Source: Rhizobacter koreensis (GTDB lineage Bacteria; Pseudomonadota; Gammaproteobacteria; Burkholderiales; Burkholderiaceae_C). From it: 64,000 bases of DNA. Shown here piece by piece: positions 35,775 to 45,040 of the stretch. The stretch is from NCBI RefSeq assembly GCF_013366375.1, contig NZ_JABWMJ010000003.1:62001-126000 (forward strand). The letters run 5' to 3'. The position numbers were made by a program, and so were the translations under genes. The notes beneath the pieces were generated by a model that was not told where the DNA came from, did not search any database, and saw nothing but the letters and a program-made list of their open reading frames with translations. Position 1 is the stretch's first letter, and every line of letters begins with the position of its first letter.

Positions 35775-37238
35775 TTACTCGCCGTACGTCGTCGACGAGA
35801 GCGACTGCGCGACCTGCAGCTGCGTGCGCACCGCTTGCGCGAGCTGCGCGAAGCGCGCCCTCGCCGCGGGCGACACCGCGACGGCCTGCGAGCCCTGGGC
35901 GACCGCCAGCGGATCCTGCTGGACGCCGCCGATCTTGACCTCGAAGTGCAGGTGCGGGCCGGTGGCCCAGCCGGTCGCGCCGACCGCGCCGATCAGCGCC
36001 CCCTGCTCGATGCGCTGGCCGGGAGCGACCGCGATCTGGCTGAGGTGCGCGTACACCGTCTCGCGGTCGTTCGCGTGGCGGATGTGGACGACGTTGCCGT
36101 AGCCGTTCTGCCAGCCGGCGAACTCGACCACGCCGTTGCCCATCGCGCGCACGGGCGTGCCGGTGGGAGCCGCGTAGTCGACGCCCTTGTGCGCGCGCCA
36201 GGTGTTGAGCACCGGGTGCATGCGCATCGAAAAGCCCGACGTCACGCGCGAGAACTCGAGCGGGCTCGACAGGAACGTGCGCAGCTTGCTCTGGCCGTTG
36301 AGGTCGTAGTAGCCGCCCTTGGAGTCGCCTTCCTTGAACCAGACCGCCGAGTGGGTCTGGCCATCGTTGACGAACTCGGCGGCGAGGAGGCGGCCGACGC
36401 CGGCGTTCCAGGTGATCGGTTCACCGTCGGCGGTGAGCGCCTCGTAGACCACCGAAAACGTCGCGCCCTTTCGCAGCTCGCGGTGCATGTCGACGTCGGT
36501 GGCGAACGCCTCGGCAAGCTGCGTCGCGACGGCGTCTGGGATGTCGGCGGCGTCGGTCGCCGCGAAGAGGGTGGTGCGCACGACGCCGCTGCCCATGCGG
36601 ACCTCGGCCGACAGCGGCGCGAGCTCGCGGGTGGCCTTGAAGCCGCCGCCGAAGCGCGTGACCTTGAGGCGCGTGAAGCGGGTGCTGACCAGCTCGGGCA
36701 TCGGCGCCGCGAAGCGCGCGACCAGCTCGTCGAGCTCGCCCGACGCGTTGGTGCGCACCTGCACCATCTTGCCGCCGCGGCCGTCGAGCAGCTGACGGGC
36801 GACGGCGTCGCTGCGCAGGAAGGCGGCAGCGCCGGGGTCGTTGACGTTGAGCCGGCGCAGCAGCGACTCGGCGGTGTCACTCGGGCGCGTGAGGTCGGTG
36901 CGGTAGAGCTCGAGCTCCTGCTCGGCGAGCGCCTCGACCTGCGCCTGCAGGCCTGCGGGCGCCACGATCTCGGTGACCACGCGCTGCGCGATCGGTGCAT
37001 CGTCGGCTTCGAGAGGGGCCAGACCGAAGGCGGTCGCGCCGAAGCCGCCCAGAGCGATGACGACGGCGGCGGTGAGGGAGCGGGGGTGGCGGGAGACGAA
37101 GCGGCCGGTGCGTTGGCTTGCGGAAGCGACGGCACCGTCGAGCAGGTCGAGAGGATTCAAATCGCGCGGAGCGGATCGCTCGGTCTGGAGGCACGGCACG
37201 GGCCGCTGCCTGGTGGAAATCACCGCCTGGGTGACCAC
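35775..37238 (-). CDS. M23 family metallopeptidase (LytM domain)
   Basis: Membrane-anchored peptidoglycan endopeptidase or LytM-like amidase activator, 487 residues. One transmembrane helix lies at about 53-72 (LTAAVVIALGGFGATAFGL), so the rest faces the periplasm. An OapA/peptidase-associated region follows (about 95-330). The LytM domain is at about 345-445, with zinc ligands in HKGVDYAAP near 349-357 and HLHFEV near 424-429; both are intact, so it is probably active. Start GTG at 37236-37238, without a clear ribosome binding site; other in-frame GTG codons shortly downstream are possible. Divergent from tyrS over 103 bases. The neighbourhood with anmK fits peptidoglycan turnover. Confidence 0.92.
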   Translation of the reverse strand: MVTQAVISTRQRPVPCLQTERSAPRDLNPLDLLDGAVASASQRTGRFVSRHPRSLTAAVVIALGGFGATAFGLAPLEADDAPIAQRVVTEIVAPAGLQAQVEALAEQELELYRTDLTRPSDTAESLLRRLNVNDPGAAAFLRSDAVARQLLDGRGGKMVQVRTNASGELDELVARFAAPMPELVSTRFTRLKVTRFGGGFKATRELAPLSAEVRMGSGVVRTTLFAATDAADIPDAVATQLAEAFATDVDMHRELRKGATFSVVYEALTADGEPITWNAGVGRLLAAEFVNDGQTHSAVWFKEGDSKGGYYDLNGQSKLRTFLSSPLEFSRVTSGFSMRMHPVLNTWRAHKGVDYAAPTGTPVRAMGNGVVEFAGWQNGYGNVVHIRHANDRETVYAHLSQIAVAPGQRIEQGALIGAVGATGWATGPHLHFEVKIGGVQQDPLAVAQGSQAVAVSPAARARFAQLAQAVRTQLQVAQSLSSTTYGE

Positions 37239-37341
37239 CTAGAATGCGTGGTTCCCTGCCGGCCTGAACTGAGTCGGTCCGAGCTCGCTGGCTCGACCCG
37301 CTGCGCAGTATACCGATCCGACTTTTTGCGCAACTCCCCAA
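37239..37341. promoter_or_regulatory. Divergent promoter region, M23 peptidase / tyrS
   Basis: The shared spacer has AGTATACC at 37307-37314. Read on the minus strand this gives TATACT, a good -10 box for the peptidase gene; read on the plus strand it gives TATACC for tyrS. The -35 boxes are weak on both strands. Confidence 0.35.
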
Positions 37342-38598
37342 ATGCCTGACATTCACGGTGTTTTTGACTCGATCGGGTCGGGCCAGAACCATCCGGTTAC
37401 AGATCGCGCACGCGAGGCGCTGGAGATCACGAAGCTGCGCAGCCAGGAGCTGCTTCCCGAGACCGCCTGGCTCGCCAAGCTCGCCCGCGCCGAAGCGACG
37501 GGCATTCCCCTGCGCATCAAGCTCGGCCTCGATCCCACGGCGCCCGACATCCACATCGGCCACACGGTGGTCCTCGACAAGCTGCGCCAGCTGCAGGACC
37601 TGGGTCACACGGTGATCTTCCTGATCGGCGACTTCACGTCGATGATCGGCGACCCCTCGGGCCGCAACACCACGCGCCCGCCGTTGACCCGCGAGCAGAT
37701 CGAGGCCAACGCAGCCACCTACTCGGCGCAGGTGAGCGGCCTGCTCGACCCCGCGCGCACCGAGGTTCGCTACAACTCGGAGTGGAGCGACGCGCTCGGC
37801 GCGCGCGGGATGATCCAGCTCGCGGCGCGCTACACGGTGGCGCGCATCATGGAGCGCGACGACTTCACCAAGCGCTTCCGCGACGGCACGCCGATCAGCG
37901 TGCACGAGCTGCTCTATCCGCTGATGCAGGGCTACGACTCGGTCGCACTCAGGAGCGACCTCGAGATCGGCGGCACCGACCAGAAGTTCAACCTGCTGGT
38001 CGGGCGCGCGCTGCAGGCCGAGTACGGCCAGGAAGCGCAGTGCGTGCTGACGATGCCGCTGCTCGAAGGCCTCGACGGCGTCGAGAAGATGTCGAAGTCG
38101 AAGGGCAACACCATCGGCATCACCGAACCGCCGAACGACATGTTCGGCAAGCTGATGTCGATCAGCGACACCCTGATGTGGCGCTACTTCGAACTGCTGA
38201 GCCGGCGCACGCCGGGCGAGATCGCCGCGCTGCGCCACGAGGTCGAGGGCGGCCGCAACCCGCGCGATGCCAAGGTCATGCTGGCGACCGAGATCACGGC
38301 TCGCTTTCATGGCGCGGCCGCGGCGCGTGCGGCCGAGGCCGACTTCGACAACCGGGCGCGCGGCGGTATCCCGGACGTGATTCCCGAGGTCACGCTCGCC
38401 GGCGCGCCGCTCGGCATCGGCAGCCTCCTCAAGCAGGCCAACCTCGCGCCTTCCACCAGCGAGGCGATGCGCCTCGTCGATGGCAGCGGGGTGCGCATCG
38501 ACGGCGCGGTGGTCAGCGATCGCGGGCTCAGGCTGCCTGCCGGAACGTTCGTGGTGCAGGTCGGCAAACGCAAGTTCGCGCGCGTCACGCTGACCTGA
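37342..38598 (+). CDS. tyrS: Tyrosyl-tRNA synthetase
   Basis: Class I aminoacyl-tRNA synthetase that charges tRNA-Tyr, 418 residues. The signature HIGH is [10 protein letters not shown] at residues 71-80 and KMSKS is EKMSKSKGN near 248-256, both intact. The C-terminal S4-like RNA-binding domain ([28 protein letters not shown]) is present. This is the TyrZ-like type with the pattern typical of betaproteobacteria. Start ATG 37342. It stands alone on the plus strand and ends in front of a bidirectional hairpin. Confidence 0.98.
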   Translation: MPDIHGVFDSIGSGQNHPVTDRAREALEITKLRSQELLPETAWLAKLARAEATGIPLRIKLGLDPTAPDIHIGHTVVLDKLRQLQDLGHTVIFLIGDFTSMIGDPSGRNTTRPPLTREQIEANAATYSAQVSGLLDPARTEVRYNSEWSDALGARGMIQLAARYTVARIMERDDFTKRFRDGTPISVHELLYPLMQGYDSVALRSDLEIGGTDQKFNLLVGRALQAEYGQEAQCVLTMPLLEGLDGVEKMSKSKGNTIGITEPPNDMFGKLMSISDTLMWRYFELLSRRTPGEIAALRHEVEGGRNPRDAKVMLATEITARFHGAAAARAAEADFDNRARGGIPDVIPEVTLAGAPLGIGSLLKQANLAPSTSEAMRLVDGSGVRIDGAVVSDRGLRLPAGTFVVQVGKRKFARVTLT

Positions 38599-38733
38599 TC
38601 GCGCGGCGCGAAGCCGAAGTGCCGCCTAGCGACGCCGAGTCCGCCGCCCGTCGCCATCGCCAGCCCCTCGCGTCGATCGGCGGTAGCGCTCGTGTCGATC
38701 CGCGCCGTCGCCGGACCCGGCTGCCCAATGAGA

Positions 38734-38764
38734 AAGGCCCGCTGCCTTCCGGCAAGCGGGCCTT
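38734..38764. terminator. Bidirectional terminator between tyrS and a Bug gene
   Basis: Stem AAGGCCCGCT (38734-38743) with AGCGGGCCTT (38755-38764), ten perfect pairs. Toward the minus strand it is followed by TCTCATT, and it lies 18 bases after the stop of the Bug gene at 38782. On the plus strand the T run is short (TTCGTTC). It most likely serves the minus-strand gene, and perhaps tyrS. Confidence 0.75.
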
Positions 38765-38781
38765 CGTTCGAGAGGGGACGC

Positions 38782-39756
38782 TTATTCCGCGTACTGGCCC
38801 GCCGCCTTGATGATCGGGCTCCACTTGTTGATCTCGGCCTCGACGAACTTCTTGTGTTCGGCGCCGCCAATGCGCGCGTCGTTGACGACCACGGCACCGA
38901 GCGCCTCTTCACGCTTGATGAAGTCGGGGTCCTTGAGCGCCACTCGCAGCGCGGCATTGATCTTGTCGGTGACCGCCTTGGGCGTGCCCTTGGGCGCGTA
39001 GAGGGCGTGCCAGATCGTCACGTTGAAGCCCTTGACGCCGAGCTCGTCCATCGTCGGGACGTTCTTCAGCGCCGGGGTGGTGAGACGCTTGGTCGTCGTC
39101 ACGGCATAGACCTTGACCTTGCCGGCCTCGATCTGGCCCGTGGTGTTGGTCGTCTGGTCGCACATCAGGTCGACTTGGCCGCCGAGCAGGTCGTTCATGG
39201 CCGGTGCGGTGCCCTTGTAGGGAACCGTCTGCATGTCGATCTTCAGCGAGCTCTGCAGCAGCAGGCCGCACAGGTGCGACGCCGCGCCGATGCCGGCGTT
39301 GGCGAGGTTGATCTTGCCCTTGTTCGCGTCGAGCCACTTGCGCAGTTCGGCGAAGTTGTTGGCCGGCAGCGTCGGGCGGCCGATCAGCGTCATCGGCACC
39401 TCGTTGATCATGCCGAGGTACTCGAAATCGTCGAGCGTGTTGTAGGCGAGCTTGCGGTACAGCGTCGGCGCGGTGCTGATGCCGGCGTGATGCAGCAGCA
39501 GCGTGTAGCCGTCGTTCGCGGCGCGGGCAACCTTGGTCGCGCCGAGCGTGCCGCCGGCGCCGCCGACGTTGTCGATGATGATCGACTGTCCGCCCATCGG
39601 CTTGCGCATCGCTTCCGCGAGGTCGCGGGCCACCTTGTCGGTCGGCCCGCCCGCCGCGAACGGAACGACGATGGTCACCGGCCGGTCCGGGTACTCGGCG
39701 GCCGTGGCGGCGGCACACAGGAGCGTCACGGCGACGCCAGCTAGCAGTCTCTTCAT
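38782..39756 (-). CDS. Bug-family tripartite tricarboxylate transporter substrate-binding protein
   Basis: Third TctC/Bug periplasmic protein, 324 residues. Sec signal peptide KRLLAGVAVTLLCAAATA, cleavage near AAEYP. Mature blocks are YPDRPVTIVVPFAAGGPTD, VPYKGTAPAMNDLLGGQV and APKGTPKAV. I chose ATG 39754-39756, with GAGGA eight bases upstream; ATG 39771, five residues longer, lacks a site. It follows the FAD/Fe-S oxidase gene on the same strand by 125 bases and ends before a terminator, so it is probably the third gene of the gntR, oxidase, Bug operon. Likely captures the acid that the oxidase handles. Confidence 0.93.
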   Translation of the reverse strand: MKRLLAGVAVTLLCAAATAAEYPDRPVTIVVPFAAGGPTDKVARDLAEAMRKPMGGQSIIIDNVGGAGGTLGATKVARAANDGYTLLLHHAGISTAPTLYRKLAYNTLDDFEYLGMINEVPMTLIGRPTLPANNFAELRKWLDANKGKINLANAGIGAASHLCGLLLQSSLKIDMQTVPYKGTAPAMNDLLGGQVDLMCDQTTNTTGQIEAGKVKVYAVTTTKRLTTPALKNVPTMDELGVKGFNVTIWHALYAPKGTPKAVTDKINAALRVALKDPDFIKREEALGAVVVNDARIGGAEHKKFVEAEINKWSPIIKAAGQYAE

Positions 39757-39881
39757 CGGGAAAGTCCTCATGGAGGGTTTGGGTTGACGCGATTGTGCGG
39801 AGTCGCTTCGAGCGCGCAAGCGGGAAAACAACGGGGTACGGGCTTTGCGCGGCGCCCGCCAGCCAGGGCACTTGGCAACGG

Positions 39882-42800
39882 TCATGCGCGGGTCGTCGAT
39901 CGGAGATGCTCCTCGAGCACGCAGGCGACGTGGCGCGCCTTGCGCCCGGCGCCGTCGGCGATCTGGTGCCGGCAGCTCGTGCCGTCGGCGATCACGTCGG
40001 CATCGGGCGCGTTGCGGATCGCCGGCAGCAGGCTCATCTCGGCCATCTGCATCGAGACCGCATGGTGCTCGGCTTCGTAGCCGAAGCTGCCGGCCATTCC
40101 GCAGCACGAGGTCTCGACGAGCGTCGGCTGCGCGCCGGGTATGAGCTTGAGCACGTCGAGCACCGGCTGCACGACGCCGAACGCCTTCTGGTGGCAGTGA
40201 CCGTGTACCAGCAGCGGCCGCCTCGCCGGCGCGAGGTCGAGCGCGAAGCGGCCGGCGCGTGCTTCGCGCGCGATGAATTCCTCGAACAGCAGCGCCGCCG
40301 ATGCGACCTTCTCGGCGGCCGCGCCGAACCCCATCACCGGGATCTCGTCGCGCAGGCTGAGCAGGCACGACGGCTCGAGGCCGACCACGGCGATGCCGCG
40401 CTCGGCGAACGGCAGCAGCGCGTCGACGAGGGCGCGCGCCTTGGCCTTGGCGCGATCCGGCATGCCGGCGGCGAGGTAGGTCCGTCCGCAGCAGAGCGGG
40501 CCGGCCGCCGGATCGCTCGCCACGTGCACCGCGTAGCCGGCGGCCTGCAGCACGCGCACCGCGGCGCGCGCGTTCTCGGTCTCGAAGTTGCCGTTGAAGG
40601 TGTCGACGAACAGCACCACCGACTTCTCGGCGGCGAGCGCGGCGTCGCGGTCGACCAGGCCGAGCGATGGGGCCACGCGCCGGAACGTGTCGCGGCGCCA
40701 GCGCGGCAGCGGGCGCTTCGCGGAAATGCCGAGCCAGCGCTCGCCGGCGCGGGCGAGGAAGCCGACCCGGTTGCGCAGGTTCGGCAGCCACGGCACCAGG
40801 CTTGCGGCGCGCGCGTAGTCCGGAAGGCCCGCGATCGCGCGATCGCGCAGCGTGTGGCCGTCGCGGGCCTTGCGGCGCGCCAGGTGCTCGAGCTTGAGCT
40901 TGGCCATGTCGACGCCGGTCGGGCACTCGCGCCGGCAGCCCTTGCAGCTGACGCAGAGATCGAGCGCCGCACGCACGGCATCGCCCTCGAGGCCGTTGTC
41001 GCGGGCGTCGCCCGGCAGCTGGCCCGAGATTGCCAGGCGCAGCGTGTTGGCGCGGCCGCGCGTCACGTGCGCCTCGTCGAGCGTCGCCCGGTAGCTCGGG
41101 CACATGGTGCCGGCGTCGAACTTGCGGCAGTGCCCGTTGTTGTTGCACATCTCGACGTGCTTGGCGAAGCCGCCGCTCGCGTCGCCGCCGCTGCCGGGCG
41201 CGCTCGACACCTCGGTCACCGGATCGGTCTGTACATTCCAGGCCGACCAGTCGAACACGGGCTGCAGCGCGATGGTCCTGTAGCCGGGCTTGAAGCGGAA
41301 CAGGCTCGCGTCGTCCATCTTCGGCGGGTCGACGATGCGGCGCGGCGCCAGCAGGCCGATCGGGTCGAGACGATCCTTGATCGCGCGGAACGCATCGTCC
41401 ACCTTGGGCCCGAACTGCCAGCGGATCCACTCGCCGCGGCACAGGCCGTCGCCGTGCTCGCCGCTGAACGCGCCCCTGTACTTGCGCACCAGCGTCGCCG
41501 CCTCCTCGGCGATCGCGCGCATCTTCGCGGCACCATCGCGCCGCATGTCGAGAATGGGGCGAACGTGCAGCGTGCCGACCGAGGCGTGCGCGTACCAGGT
41601 GCCGCGCGTGCCGTGACGTGCGAACACTTCCGTCAGCGCGTCGGTGTAGTCCGCGAGGTGCTCGAGCGGCACCGCGCAGTCCTCGATGAAGCTCACCGGC
41701 TTGCCGTCGCCCTTGACGCTCATCATGATGTTGAGGCCGGCCTTGCGCACCTCCCAGAGGGCCTTCTGCGCGGCCTCGTCGGGCATCTCGACCACCGCAC
41801 CCGGCAGGCCGAGGTCGCCGACCAGCGCGACCAGCTCCTTGAGGCTCCGCAGCAGCGCCGCACGGTCGTCGCCGCTGAACTCGACCAGCAGGATCGCCTC
41901 GGGCGAGCCGATCAGCGCGCTCTCCATGGTCGGCCGGAAGGCCGGGTTGGCGCGCGCCAGCTCGATCATCGTGCGGTCGACCAGCTCGACCGCGGTCGGG
42001 CCGAGCTTGACCAGATGCTGCGCCGACGCCATGGCGGCGCGGAAGGTCGGGAAGTTGACGACGCCGAGCACCTTGCTGCGCGCGAGCGGTGCGAGCTTGA
42101 GCTTCAGGCGCTTCGACACCGCGAGCGTGCCTTCCGAGCCTACCAGCAGGTGCGCGAGGTTGACGCTGCCGTCGGCGGTGTACGGGCGCTCGCTCTGCGG
42201 GTCGAAGATGTCGAGGTTGTAGCCGGCGACGCGGCGCGCGACCTTCGGCCAGTGGGCGCGGATGTCGTCGCGATGGGCTGCGGCAAGGTCGCGCACGAAC
42301 TCCGCGATCGCGCGTTCGGCGGCGCCGAGCTCGCCGAGCGGGCCGAGCGCGATCTCGCTGCCGTCGCTCAGCCAGGCGTCGATGCCCAGCACGTTGTGCA
42401 CCATGTTCCCGTACGCGATCGAGCGCGAGCCGCACGAGTTGTTGCCCGCCATGCCGCCGATCGTGGCCTGCGCGCTCGTCGACACGTCGACCGGAAACCA
42501 GACGCCGTGCTTCTTGAGCTGCGCGTTGAGGTGGTCGAGCACGATGCCGGGCTCGACGTCGACCGTCATCGCGTCGAGGTTCACATCGAGCACCTTGCGC
42601 AGGTGCTTGCTCATGTCGACGACGAGCCCGCTGCCGGTGGTCTGACCACACTGCGAGGTGCCGCCGCCGCGCGAGAGCAGCGGCACGCCGACCTCATGGG
42701 CGATGCCGATCGCCGCCGCGACGTCGGCGGCGTCGCGCGGCACGAACACGCCGGCCGGCATCACCTGGTAGATCGATGCGTCGGTGGCGTAGCGGCCGCG

Positions 42801-42965
42801 CGAGCCGGCGTCGAACAGCACCTCGCCGCCGGTCTCGCGCGCGAGCCGCTCCGCGAGGCGGGCGACCTCGGCGGCACCCGGCGTCTCCGGGACCCGCTCG
42901 CTCGCCGCGCGGACCGGCGCCGCGCCGACCGGCGTCGCCGCCGCGGGCTTCAGCACCGCGCTCAT
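39882..42965 (-). CDS. FAD-binding and Fe-S oxidase (D-lactate/glycolate dehydrogenase-like)
   Basis: A 1027-residue membrane-associated dehydrogenase. A vanillyl-alcohol-oxidase-type FAD domain (about 60-290, with LSRGGGTSQCGQTTGSG and TIGGMAGNNSCG) is followed by the FAD-oxidase C domain (about 290-560). Then come iron-sulfur motifs CNNNGHCRKFDAGTMCPSY near 603 and CVSCKGCRRECPTG near 672, and two CCG heterodisulfide-reductase-like repeats (CCGRTYLAAG near 825, CCGMAGSFGYE near 953). This is the Dld/GlcD-GlpC fusion, which oxidises a 2-hydroxyacid and passes electrons to quinone. Substrate is unproved; the divergent glyoxylate-type aminotransferase hints at glycolate. ATG overlaps the gntR stop (ATGA), so they are one operon. 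Confidence 0.92.
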   Translation of the reverse strand: MSAVLKPAAATPVGAAPVRAASERVPETPGAAEVARLAERLARETGGEVLFDAGSRGRYATDASIYQVMPAGVFVPRDAADVAAAIGIAHEVGVPLLSRGGGTSQCGQTTGSGLVVDMSKHLRKVLDVNLDAMTVDVEPGIVLDHLNAQLKKHGVWFPVDVSTSAQATIGGMAGNNSCGSRSIAYGNMVHNVLGIDAWLSDGSEIALGPLGELGAAERAIAEFVRDLAAAHRDDIRAHWPKVARRVAGYNLDIFDPQSERPYTADGSVNLAHLLVGSEGTLAVSKRLKLKLAPLARSKVLGVVNFPTFRAAMASAQHLVKLGPTAVELVDRTMIELARANPAFRPTMESALIGSPEAILLVEFSGDDRAALLRSLKELVALVGDLGLPGAVVEMPDEAAQKALWEVRKAGLNIMMSVKGDGKPVSFIEDCAVPLEHLADYTDALTEVFARHGTRGTWYAHASVGTLHVRPILDMRRDGAAKMRAIAEEAATLVRKYRGAFSGEHGDGLCRGEWIRWQFGPKVDDAFRAIKDRLDPIGLLAPRRIVDPPKMDDASLFRFKPGYRTIALQPVFDWSAWNVQTDPVTEVSSAPGSGGDASGGFAKHVEMCNNNGHCRKFDAGTMCPSYRATLDEAHVTRGRANTLRLAISGQLPGDARDNGLEGDAVRAALDLCVSCKGCRRECPTGVDMAKLKLEHLARRKARDGHTLRDRAIAGLPDYARAASLVPWLPNLRNRVGFLARAGERWLGISAKRPLPRWRRDTFRRVAPSLGLVDRDAALAAEKSVVLFVDTFNGNFETENARAAVRVLQAAGYAVHVASDPAAGPLCCGRTYLAAGMPDRAKAKARALVDALLPFAERGIAVVGLEPSCLLSLRDEIPVMGFGAAAEKVASAALLFEEFIAREARAGRFALDLAPARRPLLVHGHCHQKAFGVVQPVLDVLKLIPGAQPTLVETSCCGMAGSFGYEAEHHAVSMQMAEMSLLPAIRNAPDADVIADGTSCRHQIADGAGRKARHVACVLEEHLRSTTRA

Positions 42966-43645
42966 GCGAGCCTCGCGGCGTCGCCGCGCGCGGCAAGCAG
43001 CTCGAGCACCGCGTCGCGCTTGTGGTCGAGGTGCTCGATCATCAGCCGGCGCAGCGCGGCACCGTCGCGCGCGCTCAGGCACTCGACCATGCGGTCGTGC
43101 TCGTCGACGGCGCGCGCCCACTTGGTCTCGTCGAAGTTGGAGCGGAAGCGCAGCGCCTGCAGCCGCGCGTTGACGGTGCGGTAGGTGTGCGTGAGCACCG
43201 CGTTGCGGGCCGCCGCGTTGATGTGGTTGTGGATGGTTGCGTTGAGGCGGTAGTAGGTCGGCAGGTCACGCCGCGCGTGCGCCGCGCGCATCTCGTAGTG
43301 CAGGGCGCGGATCTCGTTGAGCTCGTGATCCTCGATGCGCGCCGCCGCGAGCTCGCCGGCCTGCCCCTCGAGCCCGGCGATCACCTCGAAGGTGTCGATC
43401 ACGTCCTGCGTCGAGAGCTGCGCGACCACCGCGCCGCGGTGCGGCAGCAGTTCCACCAGGCCCTCGGCGGCCAGCATCTTGATCGCCTCGCGCAGCGGCG
43501 TGCGCGACACCTGCAGCTGCTCGGCGAGGGCGCGCTCGTTGAGCTTGCGGCCGGGCTCGATGAGGCCTTCGACGATCAGCTGGCGCAGGCGCGAGCCGAC
43601 CTGCTGGTGCAGCACCTCGGGGGCGATGGAGACGATGTTGGCCAT
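42962..43645 (-). CDS. GntR family regulator (FCD domain)
   Basis: A 227-residue transcription factor. Winged helix at about 10-75, with LNERALAEQLQVSRTPLREA as the DNA-reading part; the FCD effector domain follows at about 85-215, with acidic and His metal-site residues (NATIHNHIN, DEHDRMVE). FCD regulators usually bind organic acids. The ATG at 43643-43645 is preferred; the frame can extend to a TTG at 43669, but that start would sit in an operator. It probably controls both its own operon and the divergent aminotransferase through two palindromes at 43657-43748. Its stop overlaps the oxidase start. Confidence 0.92.
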   Translation of the reverse strand: MANIVSIAPEVLHQQVGSRLRQLIVEGLIEPGRKLNERALAEQLQVSRTPLREAIKMLAAEGLVELLPHRGAVVAQLSTQDVIDTFEVIAGLEGQAGELAAARIEDHELNEIRALHYEMRAAHARRDLPTYYRLNATIHNHINAAARNAVLTHTYRTVNARLQALRFRSNFDETKWARAVDEHDRMVECLSARDGAALRRLMIEHLDHKRDAVLELLAARGDAARLA

Positions 43646-43656
43646 CGGCGACAGGC

Positions 43657-43671
43657 CTTTTGTATGCAAAG
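43657..43671. promoter_or_regulatory. Operator 1 for the GntR regulator
   Basis: CTTTTGTATGCAAAG, a near-perfect palindrome that differs from operator 2 in its core at one base. It lies directly in front of gntR, 12 bases from its start codon, so binding here would give autorepression. Confidence 0.6.
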
Positions 43672-43711
43672 TTGAAGAAGGTGTTTGCAGGCATCATAGA
43701 GTGATTGCCGC

Positions 43712-43748
43712 TTGACAACCACGTTTTGCATGCAAAACTGGCCGGCAT
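43712..43748 (+). promoter_or_regulatory. Aminotransferase promoter with operator 2
   Basis: TTGACA at 43712-43717 is a perfect -35 box. The -10 position (about 43735-43741) falls inside the perfect 16-base palindrome GTTTTGCATGCAAAAC at 43733-43748. A regulator bound there would block RNA polymerase. The start codon is 12 bases further on. Centre-to-centre distance to operator 1 is 76 bases. Confidence 0.7.
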
Positions 43749-43760
43749 TCAGGAGATTCC

Positions 43761-45002
43761 ATGTTCGCGCTCGACCAGCATCCCAGCGGCCGCCACTTCC
43801 TGCAGATCCCCGGCCCCAGCCCCGTGCCCGACCGGATCCTGCGTGCGATGAGCCTGCCCACCATCGACCACCGCGGGCCCGAGTTCGCGGTGCTGGGAAA
43901 GACGGTCCTCGACGGCATCGGGCGCGTGTTCCAGACGCGCCACCCGGTCGCCATCTACCCGGCGTCGGGTACCGGCGCATGGGAGGCCGCGCTCGTCAAC
44001 GTGCTGAGCCCCGGCGACGCGGTGCTGATGTTCGAGACCGGCCACTTCGCGTCGCTCTGGCACCGCATGGCGCTGCGCCTCGGGCTCGCGCCCGAGTTCC
44101 TGTCGGTCAAGGGCACCGACTCCGACACGGGCCTGCCGAACGCGTGGCGGCGCGGCGTCGACGCCGGGCTGATCGAGGAGCGCCTCGTCGCCGACCGCGA
44201 GCACGCGATCAAGGCGGTGTGCGTGGTCCACAACGAAACCTCGACCGGTGTCACCTCCGACATCGCGGCGGTACGGCGCGCGATCGACGCCGCGCGCCAT
44301 CCGGCGCTGCTGATGGTCGACACGATCTCGGGGCTGGCCTCGGCCGACTACCGACACGACGAGTGGGGCGTCGACGTGGCCGTCAGCGGGTCGCAGAAGG
44401 GGCTGATGCTGCCGCCCGGCATCAGCTTCAACGCGCTTTCGCCGCGCGCGCTCGAAGCGTCGAAGTCGGCGCGCCTGCCGAAGGCGTTCTGGGCCTGGGA
44501 CGAGATCGTCGAGATGAACCGCGGCGGCTACTGGCCCTACACGCCGAACACCAACCTGCTGTATGGCCTTGCCGAATCGCTCGAGATGATCCTCGGCCAG
44601 GGGCTGGAGGCGATCTTCGCGCGCCATCAGCGCTGGGCCGCCGGCGTGCGCACGGCGGTGAAGGCGTGGGGCCTGCCGATCCAGTGCGCCGATCCGGCGG
44701 TCTATTCGCCGGTGTTGACCGGCGTCGTCACGCCGGTCGGCGTCGACGCCGACGCCCTGCGCAAGCTGATCCACGATCGGTTCGACCTTTCGCTCGGCAC
44801 GGGTCTCGGCAAGGTCAGGGGCCGCATGTTCCGCATCGGCCACCTCGGCGACTGCAACGACCTCACGCTCGTCGCCGCGCTCGCCGGCGTCGAGATGGGC
44901 TTCAGGCTCGCCGGCGTCGCCACCGCGGCGAGCGGCGTCGAGGCGGCGATGGCGTATTTCGCCGCGCATCCCGCCGCAACCCCACTGCAAAGCGCCGCCT
45001 AG
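43761..45002 (+). CDS. Class V aminotransferase (alanine/serine-glyoxylate type)
   Basis: PLP-dependent transaminase of 413 residues. The PLP lysine is in AVSGSQKGLMLPPG near residue 212; upstream are YPASGTGAWEAALVN, which binds the cofactor phosphate, and MVDTISGLASADY, with the Asp that contacts the pyridine. Relatives transfer an amino group to glyoxylate from serine, alanine or aspartate. The family motif at the start, HFLQIPGPSPVPDRILRAM, is diagnostic. The start lies 12 bases after operator 2 with AGGAG in front. The Bug gene follows 38 bases later. Together with the divergent oxidase this suggests glycolate to glyoxylate to glycine. Amino donor and physiological direction cannot be decided; an aspartate-glyoxylate role is also possible. 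Confidence 0.93.
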   Translation: MFALDQHPSGRHFLQIPGPSPVPDRILRAMSLPTIDHRGPEFAVLGKTVLDGIGRVFQTRHPVAIYPASGTGAWEAALVNVLSPGDAVLMFETGHFASLWHRMALRLGLAPEFLSVKGTDSDTGLPNAWRRGVDAGLIEERLVADREHAIKAVCVVHNETSTGVTSDIAAVRRAIDAARHPALLMVDTISGLASADYRHDEWGVDVAVSGSQKGLMLPPGISFNALSPRALEASKSARLPKAFWAWDEIVEMNRGGYWPYTPNTNLLYGLAESLEMILGQGLEAIFARHQRWAAGVRTAVKAWGLPIQCADPAVYSPVLTGVVTPVGVDADALRKLIHDRFDLSLGTGLGKVRGRMFRIGHLGDCNDLTLVAALAGVEMGFRLAGVATAASGVEAAMAYFAAHPAATPLQSAA

Positions 45003-45040
45003 ACGGCGCCGCCATCGTTTCGAGACCGGAGGAGACATCC

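Noticed and set aside
38782-42651. A 1289-residue minus-strand frame joining the Bug protein to upstream sequence
   Set aside because: The upstream part is a wrong-frame reading of the oxidase gene. A normal signal peptide and Shine-Dalgarno mark the true start at 39756.
39795-43184. An 1129-residue open frame on the plus strand opposite the FAD/Fe-S oxidase
   Set aside because: Antisense shadow; the minus strand encodes clear FAD, Fe-S and CCG motifs.
43645-43669. An extended GntR start at TTG 43669
   Set aside because: The TTG lies inside the palindrome that looks like the regulator's own operator; ATG 43645 begins the conserved part.
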